From the NCBI GenBank assembly GCA_045222295.1, contig JBGUXP010000015.1, forward strand, positions 62,001-126,000: DNA of 64,000 nt, written 5' to 3'. The DNA is from Colimorpha sp045222295 (GTDB lineage: Bacteria; Bacteroidota; Bacteroidia; Bacteroidales; P3). Below, one piece after another: positions 27,675 to 35,049 of this stretch. A program made the position numbers and the translations under genes. How positions within the stretch are numbered: the first letter of the stretch is position 1; each line of letters starts with the position of its first letter. The notes below the pieces were generated by a model that was not told where the DNA came from, made no database searches, and was given only the letters and a program-made list of their open reading frames with translations.

Positions 27675-27700
27675 AGGCACCCGTCGCAAAACGAGTGCCT
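27675..27700. terminator. Terminator after the MATE gene
   Basis: AGGCACCCGT (27675-27684) pairs with ACGAGTGCCT (27691-27700) with one mismatch; the minus strand continues TTATTTTTTTG. It lies 27 bases past the MATE stop codon. Confidence 0.8.
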
Positions 27701-27727
27701 CAAGGGATTTATCATTAAAAAAATGAC

Positions 27728-29092
27728 TTAACAATTATTAGATTGTTTCAGTTTTCGGTTGATCCAAAAAGCGTACGGGATGCAGAGGAGGAAGGTCATC
27801 AGGTCGGCGACGCCCTGAGCCATCTGAACACCCGTCATACCTAACCACATGGGGAGCAATAGTAGCACCGGAAGGAAAAACAATCCATTGCGACAGACAC
27901 TTAGCAGTGTTGCGGGGCCGGTCATGCGGATATTCTGGAAGAGCATGCCCGTGGTAGTGAAGAGGGCCACCAGCGGGAAGGCGGCGCACTGCCAACGAAG
28001 CGTAGCAGTACCTATCTCAATCAGCACAGGGTCTTCGGCACGGAAGAGTGCAACAATCTGTGGAGCGAAGATGAAACCCACCGTGGAGATAACCAGCAGA
28101 AAGACTGTTCCCACACGGCTGGCAAAGAGCCATGACTCACGAACACGGGAAAATAACTTAGCACCATAGTTGTAACCGCACACGGGTTGGAAGCCCTGAC
28201 TGAAACCAAGCACCACACTAAAGGCGAACATCATGATGCGCGTGACCACCGCAAAAGCGGCCACCGCACTCTCCTCCTGTCCAGGAGCGGCATAATAGAC
28301 GGCACAATAGTTGAGCGACACTGCCGCCGCACAGTTGAATACCTGCCGGAAAAGCGATGGCAGACCGCCTCGGAATATCTCATAATACACCCTCCAGCTC
28401 GGCTTGAAGTCGCGAAGTCTTATATGCACACTCTCAGGCCTGAAAGTACCATATAAAAGTAGTCCCCAAGCAAAGACCTGGCTCACGGCAGTAGCCAGAG
28501 AGGCACCGCTCACTCCCATGTCGAAACCGAAGATGAACAGGGGGTCGAGGGCTATGTTGAGTATGGCACCGCTGACGATGCCCACCATGCCAAAATGAGC
28601 GTTGCCCTGCAGTCGGAGTTGGTTGTTGAGCGTCAGCGCCGACATCATAAATGGCGTAGCCACAACAATATAGCGAAGATAGTCGTTAGCATAGGGCACC
28701 ACACTCTCCGGGGCTCCCAACAGACGACTCAGCCAACTAAGGTTGGGCAGACATACCAATGCCGCTGTCAATCCCAACAGGAAGGGAGTGATAAACCCCA
28801 CCGTGGCTACCACCGATGCCGACGAGACATCCTTGGCTCCTAATGCCCTGGAAATGTGATTTCCACTACCGTGACCGAAATAGAACCCCAGTGCCTGGAT
28901 GAAGGTCATATAAGCAAACGAGATACCGATGCCAGCAGTACCCTCAGTGCTCAAACGCCCGATGAAGGCAGCATCGACGACATTGTAGAGGGCTGTGGTG
29001 ACCATCGCAATGATGGTCGGCACAGCCATCTTGCAGACCAGAACCTTGACAGGTTTGGTCGTCATTTCTTCATATTTATCTTCAAGCGTCAC
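27728..29092 (-). CDS. MATE family efflux transporter
   Basis: 454 residues with twelve hydrophobic segments in two similar halves, as in MATE/NorM exporters. Typical motifs: MAVPTIIAMVTTALYNVVDAAFIG near the N terminus (here the DAAFIG signature), ALGLGFYFGHGSGNHISRALG-like loop GSGNHISRALGAKD, and QGFQPVCGYNYGAK in the second half. Such proteins export drugs or organic cations using Na+ or H+. Substrate unknown. It overlaps the HtrA gene by 4 bases and is followed by a terminator. Confidence 0.92.
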   Translation of the reverse strand: MTLEDKYEEMTTKPVKVLVCKMAVPTIIAMVTTALYNVVDAAFIGRLSTEGTAGIGISFAYMTFIQALGFYFGHGSGNHISRALGAKDVSSASVVATVGFITPFLLGLTAALVCLPNLSWLSRLLGAPESVVPYANDYLRYIVVATPFMMSALTLNNQLRLQGNAHFGMVGIVSGAILNIALDPLFIFGFDMGVSGASLATAVSQVFAWGLLLYGTFRPESVHIRLRDFKPSWRVYYEIFRGGLPSLFRQVFNCAAAVSLNYCAVYYAAPGQEESAVAAFAVVTRIMMFAFSVVLGFSQGFQPVCGYNYGAKLFSRVRESWLFASRVGTVFLLVISTVGFIFAPQIVALFRAEDPVLIEIGTATLRWQCAAFPLVALFTTTGMLFQNIRMTGPATLLSVCRNGLFFLPVLLLLPMWLGMTGVQMAQGVADLMTFLLCIPYAFWINRKLKQSNNC

Positions 29093-30231
29093 TTACGAAT
29101 TATCTGCGAGTTACCATGAAGATTCAAAAGTTTTACTTTAACAATATCCGAATGACCATCACGGACATAATTGACCTCCACATCATCGCCCGGAGAGAAG
29201 AGACCGAGTTCCTCCATCATCTCGGCAAAGGTGTTGACTTCCTTACCAGCCACACTAATGATAATATCGCCTTGACGGATACCGGCACGGTCGGCAGCGC
29301 AGTCTCGGTTGACTTTGACAACATAAAGCCCTTTGGTCTCGCGAGCGCCCGTCTGTCGAGCCACATTGGCATCAACCTCAGTAACTTGCACTCCGAGGTA
29401 GCCACGCTGCACATAACCATAGTCCTTCAGGTCGCCGGCCACCTTGAGGGCAATATTGGAAGGGATGGCAAAGGAATAGCCGATATAGTTGCCCGTATTA
29501 CCCGAAGCAATGGCAGTCACGATACCGACAAGCTCAGCTCTCGAGTTAACAAGTGCGCCTCCACTGTTACCTGAATTAACCGCCGCATCTGTCTGTAAAA
29601 AAGACTCTAATGGAGTCTCATTGGTGCGAGGGCTGTCAATAATATGCATATTGCGGGCTTTAGCACTGATGATGCCAGAGGTCACCGTTGAGGTGAGATT
29701 GAAGGGATTTCCGATGGCCAGCACGGGCTCGCCAACACGCACCTTATCACTGTTACCGAAGGGAATATAGGTTAAATCCTCAGCCTCTACTTTAATCACA
29801 GCCAAATCAGTAGCAGGGTCGTTGCCGATGAGCTTTGCGGGCAGTTCGCGACGGTCGTTGAGGGTTACGGTAATGCGTTCGGCATCCTGTACCACATGAT
29901 TATTGGTGAGGATATAGCCATCGGAGGTAACGATGACACCCGAACCGTAGGCGCTGTAGGTCTGACGTTGCACCCCCTGCTGAATGATAAAACCGAAGAA
30001 CGACTGGTAGAGAGGCGTGAGCTGCGTCATCTCAGTCTTAATATGCACCACGCCGTCGATGGTGGCCGCGGCCACGTCGGTGAAATCTACCAGAGGGAGT
30101 GGCCGAAAGTCTGAGTGGCTGGATGACTGAGTGAGTTGAGAGACAGTACGCTGCGGCTCTACGGACTGAGCATCACAGGCTTGCATCGACAAGGAGAAAA
30201 AGACGATGGCAAACAAAACAATTCTTTTCAT
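29089..30231 (-). CDS. htrA: HtrA/DegQ-type periplasmic serine protease
   Basis: 380 residues. An N-terminal signal peptide (about 1-19) sends it to the periplasm. The trypsin-like catalytic triad is His112 (TNNHVV), Asp142 (ATDLAVIKV) and Ser223 (NSGNSGGALV). One PDZ domain follows (about 275-370, RGYLGVQVTEVD to FSPGDDVEVNYV). It resembles DegS/DegQ-size members with a single PDZ and is expected to degrade or sense misfolded envelope proteins. It overlaps the MATE gene by 4 bases, so the two form one unit. Confidence 0.93.
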   Translation of the reverse strand: MKRIVLFAIVFFSLSMQACDAQSVEPQRTVSQLTQSSSHSDFRPLPLVDFTDVAAATIDGVVHIKTEMTQLTPLYQSFFGFIIQQGVQRQTYSAYGSGVIVTSDGYILTNNHVVQDAERITVTLNDRRELPAKLIGNDPATDLAVIKVEAEDLTYIPFGNSDKVRVGEPVLAIGNPFNLTSTVTSGIISAKARNMHIIDSPRTNETPLESFLQTDAAVNSGNSGGALVNSRAELVGIVTAIASGNTGNYIGYSFAIPSNIALKVAGDLKDYGYVQRGYLGVQVTEVDANVARQTGARETKGLYVVKVNRDCAADRAGIRQGDIIISVAGKEVNTFAEMMEELGLFSPGDDVEVNYVRDGHSDIVKVKLLNLHGNSQIIRK

Positions 30232-30346
30232 ATCTTATATACTGATTGTGTCTTTGTATGTATCAAAAAACAGCAAAAAAGTTTTTTTATTGCATCGGGC
30301 AACAAAAAATAAATACTAAAACCGACACACTCACGTTTATATAAAT

Positions 30347-31060
30347 ATGACAAAAGGACGCTTGATATTATTCCCTGTTCCCATCGGGGCGGAAGAGATG
30401 GAACACTCGCTGCCGGCGCACAACCTGGAGCTGCTGGCCACCTGCCACACTTTCATCGTCGAGGAGCTGCGGACGGCACGCCGATTCCTGAAGAAAGCGG
30501 GGTACCCCTTCCCTATCGATGACACTGTCTTTCTGGAGCTTAATGAGCATACCACTCACGAGGAAATTGGCGGCTACCTCGATGCCATCGAACGGGGCGA
30601 GAACATTGGACTGCTAAGCGAGGCGGGCCTCCCCTGCGTGGCCGACCCTGGAGCAATGATTACCAAGGTGGCGCAACGACGCGGCATCGAGGTTGTGCCG
30701 CTGATAGGGCCCTCGTCGCTGATGCTGGCGCTGATGGCCTCGGGATTCAACGGACAGTCGTTCGCCTTCGTGGGCTACCTTCCGGTAGACAAGAACAAGC
30801 GTGCCAGCGAGATACGGAGACTTGAGGAACGCGTGCGCCGCGAGCACCAGACTCAGATCTTCATCGAAGCTCCCTACCGTAACAACCAGATGCTCGAGAC
30901 CCTGTGCACCACCCTCAACACACAGACGATGGTCTGTGTGGCCTGTGACCTGACACTGCCGACGCAGCAGATACGCTCACTCAGCGCCGCGGCGTGGCGC
31001 AAGGAGCGCGAGAAATGGAATTTACACAAGCGGAATACAGTGTTCTTAATAGGGGAATAG
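30347..31060 (+). CDS. RsmI-like SAM-dependent methyltransferase
   Basis: 237 residues of the tetrapyrrole methylase fold: GRLILFPVPIGAEEMEHSL, GENIGLLSEAGLPCVADPGA, PLIGPSSLMLALMASGFNGQ and FAFVGYLP are the conserved steps seen in RsmI, which 2'-O-methylates C1402 of 16S rRNA. This shorter form lacks the C-terminal domain of RsmI and is common in Bacteroidetes beside the standard enzyme; its target is not certain. The gene stands alone on the plus strand between two minus-strand operons. Its stop codon is followed directly by a Family 1 element that can act as terminator. Confidence 0.85.
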   Translation: MTKGRLILFPVPIGAEEMEHSLPAHNLELLATCHTFIVEELRTARRFLKKAGYPFPIDDTVFLELNEHTTHEEIGGYLDAIERGENIGLLSEAGLPCVADPGAMITKVAQRRGIEVVPLIGPSSLMLALMASGFNGQSFAFVGYLPVDKNKRASEIRRLEERVRREHQTQIFIEAPYRNNQMLETLCTTLNTQTMVCVACDLTLPTQQIRSLSAAAWRKEREKWNLHKRNTVFLIGE

Positions 31061-31105
31061 ACTCCCTCCCCCTTACGGGTACTCCCCCTTATCAAGGGGG
31101 AGAGT
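31060..31105. repeat. Family 1 palindromic element, copy G (between convergent genes)
   Basis: Layout: ACTCCCTCCCCC head, TTACGGGTA, then core CTCCCCCTT-AT-CAAGGGGGAG followed by AGTTTTTAAT. It begins at the last base of the RsmI-like stop codon and ends 3 bases before the topB stop codon. The stem with its T-tract has the form of an intrinsic terminator for the plus-strand gene. Confidence 0.75.
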
Positions 31106-31107
31106 TT

Positions 31108-32910
31108 TTAATATTGCATACGGCGGGTGCCGTCGGACATCACCTGCTGGATAATTTGACAGACCATCTGCTTCAGCTCGTCAACAAACTGGTGAGAGTC
31201 GTATTTATGCGCCTCAATGTCACGCAGTTTCTTCTCCCACTGACCTGTAAGCTCAGCACTCTTCAGCAGTTCCTCATCGATGACGCCAATGAGGGCAATG
31301 CCCGTGGGCGTGGGCTCAAGACTTTTACGAACCTTGCTGATATATTGACGTTTATAGAGTGTCTCTATGATAGCGGCACGGGTGGAGGGGCGGCCAATGC
31401 CGTTGGCTTTCAGCGCATCGCGCAACTCTTCGTTATCCACCATCTTGCCCGCCGTCTCCATGGCACGGAGCAACGTAGCCTCGGTGTAAGGCTTCGGTGG
31501 CGTGGTCTGCTTCTCGGTGAGCGTAGGCTCGTGAGGACCATGCTCTCCCTGCTCGAAAGCAGGAAGCACCTGTTCCTTGTCATCGGACTTGTCCGACTCT
31601 TCCGACTGGTCGGACCTTCCTCCGAAAACCGCACGCCAACCCTCGTCGAGAATCTGCTTGCCGGTGGCCTTGAATTCCATCTTTTCAACCTCACCCATCA
31701 CCGTAGTCGTGCTGAACTTGCAGTCAGGATAGAAGACAGCGATGAAACGGCGGGCCACCAGGTCGTAGACACGCTTCTCGTCGACGGTGAGACTGACAGT
31801 CGAGGGATCAGTTCCAGTGGGGATGATGGCATGGTGGTCGGTGACCTTACTGCTGTCGAACACCTTCTTGCTTTTCTTAAGTTTCTTGCCCATGAGAGGC
31901 TGAATGAGAGGAGCATAGGGACGAATACCCTGCAGGATAGAGGGACACTTGGGATAGATATCGTCGGAGAGGTAGGTAGTGTCGACACGTGGATAGGTGG
32001 TGAGCTTCTTCTCGTAAAGGCTCTGGATATGCTTTAGGGTGTCGTCGGCCGAGAAAGAGTATTTCTTATTGCATTCCACCTGAAGGCTGGTGAGGTCGAA
32101 AAGTCTGGGCGGTGCTTCGGTGCCAGCTTTCTGCTCAATCAAAGTAACAGTGAAATCTTTTCCTTTGACGACTTCCATTGCCTTCTGACCATCCTCCATC
32201 TTCTTTATCTTGCCCTTGGTGGAAGTGAAGGTAACATTACGGTAAATGGTACTGAGAATCCAGTATTTCTCTGGCTTGAAGTTTTTTATCTCAAAATGGC
32301 GCTTCACTATCATGGCCAGCGTAGGGGTCTGCACACGGCCAATGCTGAGCACCTGACCTTTAGCCTGTGCAAAGCGCAGGGTGTAGAGTCGTGTGGCATT
32401 CATGCCGAGGAGCCAGTCGCCAATGGCGCGGCAGAGACCCGCCTCATAAAGGCTCTGGTATTCGTCTTGCGGTTTTAGGTTTGCAAAAGCCTCCCGAATA
32501 GCTTCCTCGGTGAGCGAGGAGACCCAGAGGCGCTGCACGGGACAAGTGGCTTTGGCTTTCTGCATGACCCAGCGCTGGATGAGCTCTCCCTCCTGCCCGG
32601 CATCGCCGCAATTGATGATGCCGTCAGCCGCCTGCATCAATCGTTCGATAGTCTTAAACTGTTTCTCGTAGCCTTGGTTTTCAATGAGTTTGATTCCAAA
32701 CCGAGGAGGTATCATCGGCAGACTGCCGAGGCTCCAACGCTTCCATTGGTCGCAGTAGTCCTGCGGCTCCTTGAGGCAGCAGAGGTGGCCGAAGGTCCAG
32801 GTTACCTGATAACCATTGCCCTCCATATAGCCATCGTGGGAACTATTGGCCCCCAAAACTTTGGCTATCTCTTTCGCCACACTCGGTTTCTCTGCAATAC
32901 AAACAATCAT
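31108..32910 (-). CDS. topB: DNA topoisomerase III
   Basis: 600 residues. The Toprim domain begins with MIVCIAEKPSVAKEIAKVLG and contains NCGDAGQEGELIQR; the active-site Tyr is in LTTYPRVDT, and SIGRVQTPTLAMI, ATLLRAMETAGK and NGIGRPSTRAAIIETL are further type IA motifs. It decatenates DNA by single-strand passage. No C-terminal zinc fingers are present. Residues about 431-445 (RSDQSEESDKSDDKEQ) interrupt the normally conserved stretch between FGG and LPAF and come from a GACTCGTCCGA-like repeat. The gene overlaps prmA by 4 bases. Confidence 0.93.
   Translation of the reverse strand: MIVCIAEKPSVAKEIAKVLGANSSHDGYMEGNGYQVTWTFGHLCCLKEPQDYCDQWKRWSLGSLPMIPPRFGIKLIENQGYEKQFKTIERLMQAADGIINCGDAGQEGELIQRWVMQKAKATCPVQRLWVSSLTEEAIREAFANLKPQDEYQSLYEAGLCRAIGDWLLGMNATRLYTLRFAQAKGQVLSIGRVQTPTLAMIVKRHFEIKNFKPEKYWILSTIYRNVTFTSTKGKIKKMEDGQKAMEVVKGKDFTVTLIEQKAGTEAPPRLFDLTSLQVECNKKYSFSADDTLKHIQSLYEKKLTTYPRVDTTYLSDDIYPKCPSILQGIRPYAPLIQPLMGKKLKKSKKVFDSSKVTDHHAIIPTGTDPSTVSLTVDEKRVYDLVARRFIAVFYPDCKFSTTTVMGEVEKMEFKATGKQILDEGWRAVFGGRSDQSEESDKSDDKEQVLPAFEQGEHGPHEPTLTEKQTTPPKPYTEATLLRAMETAGKMVDNEELRDALKANGIGRPSTRAAIIETLYKRQYISKVRKSLEPTPTGIALIGVIDEELLKSAELTGQWEKKLRDIEAHKYDSHQFVDELKQMVCQIIQQVMSDGTRRMQY
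31577..31620. repeat. Degenerate CGGACTNGTC repeat inside topB
   Basis: TCATCGGACTTGTCCGACTCTTCCGACTGGTCGGACC consists of three or four inverted or tandem variants of CCGACT. It is read in frame as an acidic, Ser-rich linker in TopB. Confidence 0.6.
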
Positions 32911-33737
32911 TTCTTCAATTGTAATGCAGCCCAGCCTTCACGATTTTTCTTACCACTCAAAGTCATCCCTAGTTCACTAGCTTTCGCCACGAGAGCCGCC
33001 TCGTCGGCCTCGTAGAAGCCACTGAGTAACAGGGTACCACCGGCATTGAGAACCGCGGCATATTTGTCCATATCGGCCAGAAGAATATTGCGGTTAATAT
33101 TAGCGATGATAATATCGAAGTTTCCTCTGAGGGTAGTAGCATCACCAAGTTTCAATATGATATCCACCCCGTTGGAAGCGGCATTCTCACGAGCGTTATT
33201 AAAAGCCCATTCGTCGATATCCACACCCTCAACGTAACTAGCGCCCCGCAGCTTGGCCAAGATTCCCAGCACAGCGGTGCCGCAGCCCATGTCAAGCACA
33301 CGCTTGCCTTGCATGTCAAGCTCGGCCACATAGCTAAGCATCATATAGGTGGTGGGATGATGAGCAGTGCCGAAACTCATCTTGGGCTCAATAATCAACT
33401 CATAGTCGACATCCTCACGATGAGGATGGAACGGAGCACGCACCCACACTGAACCGCCCTCATACTTGACGAGAACAGCCTCATGTCCTTTCTCCCACTC
33501 AGCATTCCAATCCTTGTCCTCCATCTCTTCGGCCTTGTATTTCAACGGCACAGGGAAGGCTTGCACGGTAGCGGCAAGCCACTCAGAGGAGAACTCCGCC
33601 TGCTGAACGTAAGCCTTCAGCCCGTCGGGGGTCTCCACAAAACTCTCGTAAGGGCCTTCGTTACCAAGCGTGTCCACCAGCAAGTCGCGAAACATGTCGG
33701 TGTCGTCCATCGTAAATGTTACTTCAATGTATTTCAT
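32907..33737 (-). CDS. prmA: Ribosomal protein L11 methyltransferase
   Basis: 276 residues from the start at 33737 (MKYIEVTFTMDDTDMFRDLL). A frame open to 33935 adds 66 residues that overlap truA out of frame and are not conserved, so the shorter start, which makes an ATGA overlap with truA, is chosen. The N-terminal substrate-binding domain is followed by a Rossmann methyltransferase domain with VLDMGCGTAVLGILAKLRGA (SAM motif I), VDIDEWAFNNARENA and IIANINRNILL. It trimethylates ribosomal protein L11. It is translationally coupled to truA upstream and topB downstream. Confidence 0.93.
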   Translation of the reverse strand: MKYIEVTFTMDDTDMFRDLLVDTLGNEGPYESFVETPDGLKAYVQQAEFSSEWLAATVQAFPVPLKYKAEEMEDKDWNAEWEKGHEAVLVKYEGGSVWVRAPFHPHREDVDYELIIEPKMSFGTAHHPTTYMMLSYVAELDMQGKRVLDMGCGTAVLGILAKLRGASYVEGVDIDEWAFNNARENAASNGVDIILKLGDATTLRGNFDIIIANINRNILLADMDKYAAVLNAGGTLLLSGFYEADEAALVAKASELGMTLSGKKNREGWAALQLKK

Positions 33738-34522
33738 ATATTTGGATATTCCACTTTTGTCAGAAACAGTCCGCAAGCTTGCATACTGACCCCTGCGGCA
33801 CAGCGGTTCCTCATTTCTATTATCTCTCTCAGACCCTCGATGCTCAGTTTGCCTCGTCCCACGTCGAGCAGTGTCCCCGTCACCGAGCGCACCATATTCC
33901 TTAAAAACCTGTTGCTGCGGATAGTGAAGACCCACTCCTCCCCCACCTCATCCCAATGGGCCTCAGTCAAGTGACAGATATTGGTCTTCACCTGCGTATG
34001 GAGTTTGGCGAAGCTGGTAAAGTCGTCGTACTCCATCAGCACTCGCGCCGCCTCGTTCATCAGATTGAGGTCGGGCTTATAAAAAATGCGGCAATACTGC
34101 CCCTGGCGGAACGGCAGCCGGCGGTCGCTCACATGATACTGGTAGGTGCGCGCCGTGGCATCGAAACGGGCATGGGCGTTGTCCGCCACGGGAAAAATGT
34201 CAAAGATGGCGATGTCGGGAGGGAGAAGGTTGTTCAGCTTGAAAACTAACGATGAAAGTTGAGTGATGTGTGATGAATGGGCTGCCGCTCCCCGTTCATC
34301 ACTCATCACTCCACATTCATCACTAACATCAAAGTGAGCATAAAAGTCGCTGGCGTGCACCCCGGTATCGGTGCGGCCACAGCCCACCACGGCAATGGGT
34401 TGCCGCAGCAGCGTGGAGAGTGCCTTCTCCAGCGTCTCCTGCACTGTTGGTAGCGCAGGCTGGGTTTGCCAACCATTGTAATTCGCTCCGTTATAGGCCA
34501 GATGTATAAAAAAACGTCCCAT
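33734..34522 (-). CDS. truA: tRNA pseudouridine(38-40) synthase with an inserted linker
   Basis: 262 residues. Catalytic Asp52 lies in CGRTDTGVHA; RYFIHLAYNGANYNGWQTQP-like start, HARFDATARTYQYHV and RSNRFLRNMVRSVTGTLLDVG are TruA hallmarks. It makes pseudouridine in the tRNA anticodon arm. Residues about 67-91 (SDECGVMSDERGAAAHSSHI and on) lie where homologues have a short loop before LVFKLNNLLPPDIAI; this DNA is an inverted repeat of TGATGAA-like units. First gene of the truA-prmA-topB unit, directly behind a consensus promoter. Confidence 0.93.
   Translation of the reverse strand: MGRFFIHLAYNGANYNGWQTQPALPTVQETLEKALSTLLRQPIAVVGCGRTDTGVHASDFYAHFDVSDECGVMSDERGAAAHSSHITQLSSLVFKLNNLLPPDIAIFDIFPVADNAHARFDATARTYQYHVSDRRLPFRQGQYCRIFYKPDLNLMNEAARVLMEYDDFTSFAKLHTQVKTNICHLTEAHWDEVGEEWVFTIRSNRFLRNMVRSVTGTLLDVGRGKLSIEGLREIIEMRNRCAAGVSMQACGLFLTKVEYPNI
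34250..34324. repeat. Inverted repeat with TGATGAA-type arms inside truA
   Basis: The left arm (GTTGAGTGATGTGTGATGAATGG) and right arm (CCGTTCATCACTCATCACTCC and on) are roughly complementary around CTGCCGCT. The whole insertion is read in frame as about 25 residues of TruA. Confidence 0.65.
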
Positions 34523-34534
34523 AAATCAATTTGC

Positions 34535-34567
34535 AAAGATACGAAGAAAAATCAATCCCTCTACAAA
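34535..34567 (-). promoter_or_regulatory. Promoter of truA
   Basis: On the minus strand TTTG (34567-34564), 21 bases, TATCTTTG (34542-34535). The expected start of transcription is only a few bases before the truA ATG at 34522. Confidence 0.8.
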
Positions 34568-34620
34568 AAAATGTACTCTTGTGAAAAGAGGTATTAACCA
34601 AGTCTAAACGGCTTACCATC

Positions 34621-34697
34621 ACCCTATCATCACCCTATCAACTCCTACCGTGGTAGGAGTTGGTTAGGAGTTGGCTGGGATTTGATAAGGCAATTAT
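34621..34697. repeat. Family 3 intergenic palindromic repeat, copy 2
   Basis: The core CAACTCCTACC-GT-GGTAGGAGTTG (34639-34662) has perfect 11-base arms. It is preceded by two CACCCTATCA units and followed 38 bases from the centre by GGCAATTAT, the same spacing as in copy 1. Confidence 0.85.
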
Positions 34698-34805
34698 TCC
34701 TACATAATTGCAAGAAAATATTTACATTGACCCTTGACTACTCTATTCTGAAGGGACCCCAAAGTAATGGGGAGTGGTAGATTACATTGGAGCAAAGATA
34801 CAAAA

Positions 34806-34836
34806 AAAGCGATAAATCTTTTGGATTTATCGCTTT
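34806..34836. terminator. Terminator of tRNA-Glu
   Basis: A 13-base-pair perfect stem (34806-34818 with 34824-34836) lies 2 bases after the tRNA 3' end, and the minus strand continues TTTTTTTGTATC. Confidence 0.9.
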
Positions 34837-34838
34837 AG

Positions 34839-34912
34839 TACCGCATATCAGAGTCGAACTGATGATCTTCTGCGTGAGAGGCAGATGTCCTGGACCACTA
34901 GACGAATGCGGC
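34839..34912 (-). tRNA. tRNA-Glu (CUC)
   Basis: Minus-strand folding gives acceptor GCCGCAT/ATGCGGT, D stem GTC/GAC with loop TAGTGGTCCAG, anticodon stem TCTGC/GCAGA with loop CTCTCAC (anticodon CTC), variable loop AGATC, T stem ATCAG/CTGAT with loop TTCGACT and discriminator A73. The D arm TCGTCTAGTGG is typical of tRNA-Glu. The first acceptor pair is G1-U72 rather than G-C, which is unusual. CCA is not encoded. It has its own promoter and terminator. Confidence 0.9.
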
Positions 34913-34955
34913 ATTTGGTTGTCCATCAGGACGATTTCTCTCTCGAAATCGGGTG

Positions 34956-34987
34956 CAAAAGTACGAACTTTTTCTAAACTGGCCAAA
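34956..34987 (-). promoter_or_regulatory. Promoter of tRNA-Glu
   Basis: On the minus strand TTTG (34987-34984), 20 bases, TACTTTTG (34963-34956), giving a leader of roughly 35-40 bases before the tRNA. Confidence 0.75.
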
Positions 34988-35049
34988 TATTTTCTTAAAA
35001 TATTTTATATCCTTCTGTTTATCAGCAAAATATTTTTCATACATCATCA

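Larger units (their letters stand above)
27311..27727. other. Intergenic region with a Family 3 repeat
   Basis: It separates the lipoprotein gene from the MATE gene and holds the Family 3 palindromic element (27559-27629) and the MATE terminator (27675-27700). The rest (27311-27555) is AT-rich without a recognisable gene or a full promoter consensus. Confidence 0.7.
34523..35049. other. Intergenic region with promoter, Family 3 repeat and tRNA-Glu
   Basis: From left to right: the truA promoter (34535-34567), Family 3 repeat copy 2 (34621-34697), a stretch with nothing recognisable (about 34700-34800), the tRNA terminator, the tRNA gene (34839-34912), its promoter (34956-34987) and an AT-rich spacer up to the phosphotransferase gene. 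Confidence 0.85.

Noticed and set aside
33738..33935. N-terminal extension of PrmA
   Set aside because: It lies out of frame over truA, contains no conserved residues, and the ATG at 33737 overlaps the truA stop in the usual ATGA manner.
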